From contig JAWQFJ010001790.1 of the NCBI GenBank assembly GCA_034096865.1, positions 75,634-103,133 of the forward strand: DNA of 27,500 nucleotides, written 5' to 3'. A program made the translations under genes and the position numbers. The DNA is from Theodoxus fluviatilis (lineage: Eukaryota; Mollusca; Gastropoda; Cycloneritida; Neritidae). How positions within the stretch are numbered: position 1 is the first letter of the stretch; each line of letters opens with the position of its first letter. Of the stretch, positions 18,766 through 27,500 are shown one piece after another. Below the pieces are notes generated by a model, which had not been told where the DNA came from, searched no databases, and saw only the letters and a list, made by a program, of their open reading frames with translations.

Positions 18766-19215
18766 TTATTCCAGTGAAAGAATGTTCCTTTGTTCACCCA
18801 TCCATCCTCTTGTTGAGTTGCTCATTCGTTGGTTGGTAATGTTCTCTTGATGGTCTCTTCCTTTGTTAGTCCATCCCAGATCCCAGAGATCTATGCCTGT
18901 CTTCGGTCCTCTGCCAGGTCTCCAGGTCGCGTCATCCCTAAGTGGGCTGAACGTATCTGGACATTCCATTTTCCAAAACATCAGACATCCAGACTTGGAG
19001 AAGGAGACAACCAGAGCAGGCTTCCCCACTCTGAGGCACTCAGGAATCTGCATCGTGTGGAAGATGAGGGAGATCGGTATGGATCCAGCAGAGGCTCTGA
19101 GGCTAGGGAGCCAAGAATAATTGGCTCTGTAGTCCTGCCTTCCTTTGGACGTGGACGTGCCCCCGCCCATGTCTGACTGGAGTAAGGCTCGTGGTGGATA
19201 ATGAGGGTGGACCAA
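18766..19215. other. Unassigned segment open in several frames
   Basis: A - frame of 149 codons (18766-19215) and + frames of 115 and 85 codons overlap here. None shows a domain I recognise. The segment begins just where LINE-C homology stops, so it could be another repeat. A function is not supported. Confidence 0.3.
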
Positions 19216-19940
19216 GGGAGGTGCTTATCTTTCATACAGCTCCAACAGCACCCTACAAGCAGCCTACAGGCTGGAGAGGGAGAGTAAAGAGGTGGAGATA
19301 AATGCAGGTGAGAGTTAAGGAGGTGGAGTTGGGAGAGTAGACAGAAGTGGGAGTGGTGAGGAGTGGGGATGTTGCGTCAAAGACAAGATTCCTCTTGTGA
19401 AATGTTAATCATAACCAGACAGTTCATAGGGGGAATATGGACTCCCAAGAGTCTCACATGTGTTAACCAGGCTGAATTGTGTGGAGTATCTTCAGGTGCG
19501 CTTTACGACATTTAGAATCCGTAACGGACTCCATGTGTTAGTTTATCACTTTCCTTAAACCAAATAGTTCCAATCAACATTACTTAACTAAAAAATTACT
19601 ACTCATTCTTGTGTCCCTTTGTCTTACCCCTAACAGCTCAGCAAAGCTCACCTATGTTCCTATCTTAAGTACCATACACTTCAGTAATTTCTGCACGTCT
19701 GTTTTGAATCTATATTTACAATCTCTTTTCTTGCAATATTGATTTCGGTCGATCATTCACCGCGTTGCAAGTCTAGCACTTTAACATTTCTACTTCTCAT
19801 TAACTTTTCTTCATCAATACTCAAACAAGCGTGCTCGCGTATTCTCGGTTCAAGTACTTTTTTCTGCATGGTGCTTTCCAATGACACTGACTTTCCTCCA
19901 CCTAATTCACGTTGTTGTGTTGTGGGGCGGTCTTTTCTCC
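19216..19940. other. No gene recognised
   Basis: It contains a purine-rich part (19270-19380) and AT-rich unique sequence. No supported feature. Confidence 0.4.
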
Positions 19941-19941
19941 A

Positions 19942-20380
19942 TCATTCATTTACGTGCTGTCCGTGCACGACAAGACCAACAGGATAGATAACTACAGCTT
20001 TCTCTGACTCCAGAATCATCCAGGTCTCTGCAAGTCCACACCTTTCTCCCCTCGTCTTGGCTCGTCCTGTTATTTGTTGCTTCATCATTCCTCCTGTTGT
20101 TTTGTTCATGCACACAGCCAACGCTTGTTGCAATGACGAGCGAGTCGGGCCAAAGCCTGCAATTGTGAGATGCAAATTCCACCTTTTCCACCCTCTCGTG
20201 ATGAGGCTGCCACGCTGTGCTAACGCCTTGCTCACGCTCTTGATTGGCGTTGCGTGCCAGTTTGTCGGGCCGGGGATGTTGATTGAGCGGGCCATCAGAA
20301 TCGTGTTCATCCTTTCTGTCAGGCAACCGACTACTGGGGAAAGACCTTCAAGAACCTTTTGGAAATGTTTGTGGTTTTAA
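19942..20380. other. Unassigned segment open in three frames
   Basis: Two - strand frames of 122 and 126 codons and one + frame of 107 codons overlap over about 370 bp. I recognise no family. It may be a fragment of a repeat or only a stop-poor stretch. Confidence 0.3.
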
Positions 20381-21385
20381 GGTGGCACGCTTTAAAAACG
20401 TCTCCGCCAGCTAATATGCCACTGTGTCTTATTGACTGTTTCGGTAAGAAAGGTAAAGTAGCCCAGTGGTTGTAGAAATCAAGGTTTTTTTGCAACACTC
20501 TAGAAATGTATTTCACTGTTGGATTGCTTCTGTAGACTAGTCAGTTCTTCCAGTTGCTAAATACTTTAAAACCATTTGCTTCTTTCAGTAAGAAAAAAGT
20601 ACAGTAGTCCTATGGTTATAGCAATCATAGTCCTCGCCAAAACAAAATCTAAGCAACTTTTATCAGAGAGTGGAGGTTGTGACTGGCTTGTTTGATAAAA
20701 CAGTCTAATATTCCGGGTAAATAAAATTTTAAAACTAAACTTGCCTTTAACGTGGTCTGATTTACTGTTTGAGAAGAGCTCTATTTTCTTACGTGTATCC
20801 CCAAGATCTTGAGATCCTCTAGTAATGGCAGCTACGCACGCCTGCGCGCATGATGCAGATCAGTCACTGACGTGCCGGAGAAAAATGTAACAATTATTTT
20901 TGTTCCTTCTCGTTATTTCGAGGCTTTTCATTCAATTCTTTAACTACTTCTTATGCTCACCAGTCAAAACAGCGGCCACCAAACCAAAAACCGAAAGCAA
21001 TTGCAGTTCTGCCTTTCCTCGATGCGTCTGAGACCAGGACTGCTCATAAATCCAGTCATGAATCAGGACTGTGAAAAAAGACCAGAGTCGCAAACCATGC
21101 TTTGTGGGAAGGATGAAAAAAGAAGTTGACCCCTACGGTGTAAGCCTCTTATTGCAGGCAACCTCAGGCAACCACGGAGACCGGTTCTGAAATAAGAATG
21201 GGGCCAGGGAAAGAAAAGGGGAAAGGATGAACAACAGGGAGAATGCCGGAAGAGGGCATGAGGTGGTGTGGAGGGGGTTGGGGGGACATGGTGGAAATGT
21301 GGTTGGGGATTAGATGATTCAAAGAGGAGAAGACAGCATAGAGGGAATGGGGCTGGGGAATGGTGACATAAAGGAAAACGCAAGA
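20381..21385. other. No gene recognised
   Basis: AT-rich left half, then a purine/G-rich part from 21190. Nothing recognisable was found. Confidence 0.4.
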
Positions 21386-21390
21386 GGACT

Positions 21391-21450
<60 letters not shown>
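21386..21450 (+). repeat. (GA)n microsatellite at the 3' junction of the LINE-A fragment
   Basis: About 30 GA units ending exactly where the (GATT)n tail of the small LINE-A copy begins. Confidence 0.95.
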
Positions 21451-21453
<3 letters not shown>

Positions 21454-21532
21454 ATTGATTGATTGATTGACTTTATTTCGGCCGACGACCCGTCATTGAT
21501 TACATTATGTACATGACTGTGTAAAATATCTT
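21451..21532 (-). mobile_element. Second LINE-A copy: 3' end only
   Basis: The sense (-) strand carries GGGTCGTCGGCCGAAATAAA and a (TCAA)n tail, matching the end of LINE-A at 1096-1190. The GGCCGACGACCC block (+ strand) is identical in both. AATAAA lies at 21472-21477. Only about 82 bp is present, with (GA)n on both sides in the same orientation as for the long copy. Confidence 0.85.
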
Positions 21533-21583
21533 GAGAGAGAGAGAGAGAGAGAGAGATGTGTAAAATATCTTGAGAGAGAGAGA
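21533..21583 (+). repeat. (GA)n with a short local duplication
   Basis: TGTGTAAAATATCTTGAGAG occurs at about 21518 and again at about 21557, with GA repeats between. It looks like a tandem duplication of roughly 39 bp that spans the 5' junction of the LINE-A fragment. Confidence 0.8.
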
Positions 21584-23400
21584 GGATGGGGTGGGGTTGA
21601 CTTCAAGGCAAGGGCATTGGGGGCTGGAGTGACGGGGAGGGATGGGGGGGGGGGGGGACAAGGCAGGGGGGGGGGTGAGGGGAGGGGGGCAGGGGAGGGA
21701 CGGTGGTTGACCCTGGGGGAGGGAATAGAAGCAGCCCATGGCTAGAAAATCAGTGCTAAGAGGATTGGAAGACGCAGGTGGCGCGGGTGCTGACTGGCTT
21801 AGACACAAAGAGGATGTCGAGGTCCACCACCCTCCTGGCCTGTCTGCCTGTCTGGCCGTCTGCCCCTCTTTCACACTCTTCCATCCTCTTTCTTCTTTCT
21901 CACGTCCTCCACACACACACACACCCTCCCCCTTTTTTTCTTATGTCTACCCTCCCAACGCTCCTTTTGCCTCACTGCTCCCTGGAGTTACCTGAGTTCA
22001 TGGAATCCTCCCCACTCTGCTTGAGGCATCACCTTGCGGTGAATGGCCTTTTCATCAAGGCGTCATCTCCACATCCCCTCTGCTCCCAGCTGGCTACAGC
22101 TGACTGTGAAGTTTTCGGGTTCTACATGTGATATAAGCAGCAGCAGCACTCGGTTTTCCGGAGCAAATATGTTCATAGATTCATTCTGCATCTTACGTTT
22201 GAAGCCATTTCATTCGATGCTGCTAAGCTTGGACTTTTTATCTTTTAGTTTGCTTCCTTTTATTTCTTTTGTCATCTGTGTCGAAAGCAGTTCGCCTACA
22301 TTTCAATCGAGTAAACAGATGCCTATGTTATGCTGCCGTTTGTTTCTTCTCCACTTCTGGTTTTTGTGATTCTCAATGTTAGAACACCTGACTGAACTGA
22401 CGTCATTCTGAGACCGTGTCGTCTGCGGCTGAGAAAAAATGCCTCTGGAATGGGTACTTTTCTTTTTATGGCTCAGACTCACATACTCTTGCAGAAGCGG
22501 TATGCATATTATGCATTTGCATTCTACAGTATTTCAATCTGCAGTTGATTTGACCAATACTATTCTGCTTGAGTCTGGGAAATTCCATCGGTTATTTCAC
22601 TGCTGGAAGCCACTCAACCATTGTTGCTTGATCCACAAGATAGACTTAAGAGCCTTTTGCTTTGTTCAGGCTTCGCTTGACGCTTGAAGATATTGTTACA
22701 CGTGATGCTCGTTGTTCTGCCAATCTCAGTCGTTGTTTCCTTGGCAGAGAACGAAAGAATACAAACCCGTAATGGAGAACCTCTCAAGAAGCCATTCCAT
22801 GTCATTTCATCTTTCTACGTACATTCACCTTCGTTTCAGCCTTTAATAGAGTTCATGTGTCCACAGCCATTTCACCACGAAAGTTCACGAGACGTCAGCG
22901 CTTGGAACGAGAAACTCATCGTTGTTCAACCTCAAAGCACTTAGTGCTGCTATCCACCTACAGTTTATCACCGTGCTGACACGCCTTCCCCGCGCTGATC
23001 TTCCTTGTTCCAGTGCGAGGAGGCGAGGCATCCGGGAATTGCCGAGACGCTTTTACGATGCCCAACGAAGACAGGCACGATTTGCTCAGGAGTCTAAGCA
23101 CCGACATGCGCGTCACACCGCTCGCTGGCACCTCCGACATGCAATAGTCTGGTGCTCCCGCTTCTCTTCCTCGAGGCGATAATGGCTGACAGAGGACAGC
23201 GGAGCCGCTGCAGGACTACAGGAGTAGGAAGCTGGTGGGGAACGGCGTGGTATGCAGAGGGAGAAGACGGCTGTGACTCGGGCATGGCGTTCTACGAGGA
23301 GTGGAAAGGGTACCGTCTTCCAGCGTGAACGTTCCATGAACCTTTGGCAAACTGGGCTACTGAAGTAGTTGCGGTGCAATAGCAGGACAGGAGGAGGCAA
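21584..23400. other. No gene recognised; G-runs at the left
   Basis: Positions 21620-21725 hold several long G runs (one of about 14 G), with quadruplex potential. An (AC)n of about 6 units is near 21911. The rest is unique, with open frames of up to 117 codons and no recognised domain. Confidence 0.4.
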
Positions 23401-23401
23401 A

Positions 23402-23486
23402 GAAGCAGCAGCAGCAGAACCAGTAGGAGTTGCAAGACGAAGAAGAGAAACAGCGGCAGCACCAGCAGCAGCAGCAGTAGCAGCGG
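23402..23486 (+). repeat. Imperfect (CAG)n-rich tract
   Basis: Two short AGCAGCAGCAG runs (23402-23417 and 23469-23486) are joined by GAAGAA/CAG-like sequence. The Ala/Ser/Cys-rich frames across it are not supported as genes. Confidence 0.7.
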
Positions 23487-23636
23487 GATGAAAAGCTGAG
23501 AGGAAAAACCGCATTAGGGGTGCGGGGTGGGGCTGCGGGTATGTGAGCTGGAATGTAAGATGAAGGAGGAGGAAGAAGCAGAAAGAGTGAGGAACGAGAA
23601 GAAAAAAAGAATGACAATGCGGCCTTTGACGAAGGA

Positions 23637-23702
23637 AGGGGGGGGGGGAGAGAGGAGGGAGGAGGAGGGGAGGGGGGAGGGGGAGGGGGGAGGAGGAGGA
23701 GA
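23637..23702 (+). repeat. G/A-rich polypurine tract
   Basis: An unbroken purine run with many GGG or longer blocks (GGGGGGGGGG, GAGGGGAGGGG, GGAGGAGGAG). Quadruplex or triplex forming potential is inferred. Confidence 0.8.
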
Positions 23703-23705
23703 TAA

Positions 23706-25320
23706 ATACAAGATATAATCATTGACGCTTGAAAACAAGGCTGATGATTTTTTAGAAAAACACGTTTTAAAATCACCTCCTACGCGTTTGGTAAACTTGA
23801 TTGTTGAAATGGTAGTGAGGATCCGAGTAAACGCACTCGGAGGAGGATGTGGCCAGAGCCTGTTTTCAAACAGAGTTCCAGTTGGGGCAACTTGGGGCAC
23901 GGCCTTATTCTGCCACAAGGATCAGCACAGCTCAGATGATGGACAGTGAAGAGTTCTGCGGGAAAGCCGCGCCAACCTCCGGACTTCTTTGGGGGTTCCG
24001 TTATCTCATGCCAGTCTTGTAGAGACGGCCTGATGTATCTAATGTGTTTTCCACGTCTGCCTGGGTCTGTAAGGGGGGTTATGCTGGAGCTTTTGCCTAT
24101 CTCTGGTTTCTTCAACAGCTTTCCCACAGCTCACATCCTCCTTTTACTGCCTTGTATTTCGAGTCTCTCTCTGAGATCACCTCTCTCAAAGGAATTGAGG
24201 CGAATATTCCGTCTGGAGGTGCGATCAAATAAGCTTGGTCTCTGGATCACTAGCAAGTCTAGAACTTGCAGCAAGGCGTACAAACAGTGCTCTTTGAAGT
24301 GGATTAGTTTTCTACTTGTTTTAGGAGTGCATTAGACTGGCTGCATGGATCTTTGGTGTAATTGCTAGTAGTTCTCAAGTTTTGGTTTATATGTGCGTTT
24401 ATGAAATTCACAGTATCCTGTTTCTGTTTTCCATCTACTGTTTATGCTGTTTGCTTGCATATGGTATTCTGCTGCTTAGGCGCTACTGCTGCCGCATCAC
24501 GCGTTAAATCGACAACGATAATCGGTTACGATAATCTTAGTAGTTAAGTTTAAACAAGCCAGTTTTTCGATGAAAACCCATTCTCAGGACTAGTCTGACC
24601 AAAAGAGTTTACAATAATGTACACTTCCGGTTGATGTTGGCTCCGTGTTCCGGTGCTACAGAGCTCATTGTTCAGTATTCTATTCTCTATAGTCAGACAT
24701 CATTCCTGCCCAGAGGAGAAATGGCCAGACTTGAAGGTGAGGGCGACTAGCCATACTCCAAGACAGCTAGCCACAGGGGATGGGAGGGAAGGCGGAAAGT
24801 CACACAAGTTGTGATGGAGGTGAACGACGTGCATGGAAGCGAAGCGTGCCTTGCTAACGAGGCGTGGTTTGTGGTGAGTGCTTGGAGATGCATCCCTAGT
24901 GCCTCTAGACACCCTCGCTGTCTGGCTGGTCTGGTCCTCCCTCACTTCTTTAACCAGCTTTCCTCCTCGAACCTCCTCAGAATCCACTCGCTGTTTTTAT
25001 CGCCGTACTCTTCCAACAAAACTGCCAGCCTATAGCTGTACATTCTCTAACAATTATTAACATCAAGGCAGTAATGACGCAGTCCTGAGCCAAAGTGAAA
25101 CAAGTTTCATTTTTGCTCCTAACCAGAAGCTGTCGACAGAACTGAGACGTCATTGCATTATTCTCAACAATAGCACCATTTGTTATCTGTAGAAATGCAA
25201 CGGTTTGTCTATTACACAATTGTCGAGAACGAGTATTACTATTAGGGGGAGTAAATTTTGCGGAAGATCTGAGCTGCCTCCATCTTGGCAGTCGACGCCA
25301 AGAAAAACACTGGAGTAATT
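23706..25320. other. No gene recognised
   Basis: Unique sequence. Overlapping open frames on both strands at 23946-24335 (+, 129 codons) and 23780-24127 (-, 115 codons) show no recognisable domain. Confidence 0.4.
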
Positions 25321-25324
25321 AGGC

Positions 25325-25413
25325 ATGTGTAGTTACGATGCACGAGAAGCTCGACGTACCTGTCACTATCCGTCAGAGTGCTGTTGACTACTTTGTTGGT
25401 GGCTCACGCGAGA
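25325..25413 (+). repeat. 85-bp direct repeat, left copy
   Basis: GATGCACGAGAAGCTCGACG, then CACTATCCGTCAGAG, then TTGTTGGTGGCTCACGCGA. It matches 25880-25967 at roughly three quarters of positions. Confidence 0.75.
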
Positions 25414-25507
25414 CCTCATCGGCCATTGAACATTTTCTGTGTTGTGTGTGAGGCACTATGATGACTATGTGCGTGGTAATGTACTTCTTCAAGGAAATGG
25501 AGTAATT

Positions 25508-25868
25508 ACCTCCGGCAAGGAGGTTATGTTTTACTCGTTGTTCGTTCGTTAGTTCTTTGGCAAAATAACTCAAAGAGTTAAAAACGTATTCTAATGAAAC
25601 TTGATGAAACATCAGGGTTTTACCAGAGGAACAATCCGTTATATTTAGGAGATTATCTGTTATCTTCTTTTGGAATTACGACCCAAAAGATAACACGTGA
25701 CACTCATCACGATGTTGATGACGTGAAGCTGTTGATGGTGCCGACTTTCCTCACTCTGGTCTCTCCAGCAGACGCTAAAGTAAAATGAACTAAACTATAC
25801 AGGTCACGGAGGTCATGGAAGAAAAACTGCGGCGTCCTTGGTGGAGGTTTGCGCTCTCAGAGTGCCCT
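25508..25868 (+). mobile_element. MITE-like repeat with inverted ends
   Basis: The left end ACCTCCGGCAAGGAGG is matched in reverse orientation at 25831-25848, whose complement reads ACCTCCACCAAGGACG. The body has TTCGTTCGTTAG, AAATAACTCAAAGAGTTAAA and CTAATGAAACTTGATGAAAC. The right part is GGCGTCCTTGGTGGAGGTTT followed by GCGCTCTCAGAGTGC. I know these ends from a repeat widespread in animal genomes, but I cannot name its superfamily with certainty. There is no transposase, so it is non-autonomous. The open frame at 25594-25788 lies within the element and is not a gene. Confidence 0.78.
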
Positions 25869-25879
25869 ATAGTTAAGCG

Positions 25880-25967
25880 TGTGTTAGTATGATGCACGAG
25901 AATCAAGACGAACCTGCCACTAACCGTCATAGAGCCTTAGACCACCATGTTGGTGGTTCACGTGACT
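25880..25967 (+). repeat. 85-bp direct repeat, right copy
   Basis: GATGCACGAGAATCAAGACG, then CACTAACCGTCATAGAG, then the palindrome CCACCATGTTGGTGG and TTCACGTGA. Same orientation as the left copy; offset 555 bp. Confidence 0.75.
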
Positions 25968-26698
25968 GCTAGGAAAGCACCAGGCGTATGCCATCAACTG
26001 AAAACGGTCTACAGAATATCCCCCAACGCAATGAGCTGATGCATTGCAATACAACGCGACGGCGGCACAATACAACGTTAATTACTTCAGTATAATACAG
26101 TAAGGAAAGGCACACGTAGGTCAACACAATGCAAATGCAGTAAACTCATGACAGAGCGACCATTAGTTCAGTTCCCAACGTTGCACTTTACGTTAAAGCT
26201 TCAAAGAAGAGTCCAGTAAAACACTGCACAAAGCATGAAGTGGAATCCCGCGTAATCCAACAGAAAACGATACGGCATATTACGACTCAAAACTCTTCAT
26301 TATCATAAAATAGAGATCCCAATACAGATCAGAATACCAGCAGGAAAAAAAGGAGGCAACGATAGCAAAAAGTTGGAAATGAGTGGACTGCAGACTCGAA
26401 AATGGATGCAGGAAGACCTGAGTCGACATGTCTCCCATCTTCACCAACAAGTGACTCAACACCCCTCGTCTCCTCCTACTTCCGGCTAGAGGAAACGCGG
26501 TTTGGCTTCCTATCTGTTTGCCTCTGCTGACCCAGACCCGGTAACAGCAGCGGCCACTTTCCTTCTGGGTTGTCTTGAAGGGCAGCCTGTCTGTCTGTAT
26601 TGGTTCCTGGAGATTATTGGCTGCCAGATTCTGGGTCATGGCCTGGCTCTGGCCCCAGGTCGGGGTCACTGCTCCATGTTAGTGGGCTTGGTTTCTCT
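25968..26698. other. No gene recognised
   Basis: Unique sequence. ACAATACAACG repeats loosely near 26046-26078. The 129-codon frame at 26280-26669 (-) has no recognisable domain. Confidence 0.4.
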
Positions 26699-26699
<1 letters not shown>

Positions 26700-26743
<44 letters not shown>

Positions 26744-26877
26744 GTGTGTGTGTGTTTTGTGTGTGTATTTGTGTGTGTATGTGTGTATTTATGTATGTGT
26801 GTTGTATGTGTGTATATGTGTATGTATATGTGTGTGTATGTGTGTGTGTTGGTGTGTGTGTGTGTGTGTGTTTATGT

Positions 26878-26926
<49 letters not shown>

Positions 26927-26932
26927 CGAGCG
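26700..26932 (+). repeat. (GT)n microsatellite, interrupted
   Basis: About 230 bp of GT with TTT, TAT and GTAT interruptions. The Cys-Val-rich open frames of up to 183 codons are products of this repeat. Confidence 0.95.
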
Positions 26933-26954
26933 CGTTCTATGTGTGCTCGTGTGT

Positions 26955-27500
26955 GTCTATCGTCCACCAGTGTCGAAGGAACAAGTCGATTTCTTTTCCA
27001 TTATACGACGACCTTGCTGGTCTGGTTGAGTAGGTTATTAGGAGTCAAGATCATTCAATTATTCTGGGCGACTTCAACTTTCATGATGACGATGTCACGA
27101 ATGCTGTGGATATGGCCATACTTTAGACTGGGTGATGACGAGACGCAATGACACGCTGGTAAAACCACTAGCTGTGGCAGATATGCAGTGCTCAGGCCAT
27201 GTTGTGTGCATTTCGGGCTCAGTCTGCAAAGACACCATCCTCCAAAGAAATAAATCAAATGAAGGAATTTGATAGGAACTGACCATGACAGCCTCTCTGA
27301 TCATCTCAGAAGTTCAACTCACTAACCTGTACAACTCAACACTGCAGAACATACTGGACATACATGTACCAGAAAAAAAGACATCCTTTAGAGACACCAT
27401 TCAATGGGTCAATGAAACAGTTTTTGAGGCTGACAGAGAAAAGAAAGGCTGAAATAATCTGGCGAAAGACTACATAAGTGATCAATTGTTAGTTGTACAG
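26955..27500 (+). pseudogene. LINE-D endonuclease and linker fragment, runs off the window
   Basis: It starts at VYRPPVSKEQVDFF next to (GT)n, then after a frameshift gives YDDLAGLVE, a stop, and HSIILGDFNFHDDDVTN, the GDFN active-site motif of an APE-type LINE endonuclease. SGH-like and SDH-like pieces follow in shifted frames (SLSDHL near 27293). Then come NLYNSTLQNILDIHVPEKK and FEADREKK, and in a final shift AEIIWRKTT, the basic linker before the reverse transcriptase. Many stops show it is dead. The rest of the element should lie beyond 27500. The N-terminal part of the endonuclease is missing at the (GT)n junction. Confidence 0.83.

Noticed and set aside
22922..23285. Arg-rich + frame and overlapping - frames as a host exon
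   Set aside because: There is no recognisable domain, no clear splice sites, and several frames are open by composition.
23780..24335. 129-codon + and 115-codon - frames as genes
   Set aside because: They overlap on opposite strands and neither matches a family I know.
26502..27151. Cys-Val-rich frames of 175 and 183 codons
   Set aside because: They are translations of (GT)n followed by LINE-D.

Overview
This window looks like intergenic or intronic DNA from an invertebrate animal. A lophotrochozoan such as a mollusc fits the mix of repeats, but the species cannot be fixed from the sequence alone. I found no intact host protein gene, rRNA gene, functional tRNA or CRISPR array. There is no bacterial-style gene packing: what can be recognised is decayed transposable elements, long microsatellites, minisatellites and dispersed repeats. 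Most long open frames are simple repeats read through without stops.

Layout. 1-650: unique, nothing recognised. 652-1095: (GAA)n, (GGA)n and (GA)n, forming one unbroken purine run on the + strand from 670. 1096-4167: a 5'-truncated non-LTR retrotransposon (LINE-A) on the - strand, with reverse transcriptase FADD box, C-terminal Cys/His motif and AATAAA-(TCAA)n 3' end, lying between two (GA)n tracts. 4924-4995: another (GA)n. 5219-6340 and 8590-9765: at least eight full or partial copies of a dispersed repeat (here 'family A'), interleaved with a roughly 750-bp (GGAT)n array and a G-rich minisatellite. 6690-6960: three 94-bp tandem units. 7214-7994 (-): mariner transposase pseudogene. 8072-8412 (-): tRNA-derived SINE. 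10442-10632 (-): 191-bp LINE 3' fragment with an exact 11-bp target-site duplication. 11274-12890: diverged tandem units of about 180 bp ('family B'). 13575-13770: 61-bp minisatellite. 15060-15147: (TC)n. 17647-17840 (-) and 17866-18765 (+): fragments of two LINEs meeting head to head. 21386-21572: (GA)n containing an 84-bp second copy of the LINE-A 3' end. 25508-25868: MITE-like element with inverted ends, bracketed by an 85-bp direct repeat. 26700-26932: (GT)n running into a fourth LINE (+), which leaves the window.

The most notable point is that both LINE-A copies lie inside (GA)n/(TC)n microsatellite in the same orientation, which points to an element that targets this simple repeat. The second is family A, whose copies repeatedly begin at a simple repeat and which may seed the local arrays. 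No set of genes works together here; the biology is retrotransposition, DNA transposition and repeat expansion.
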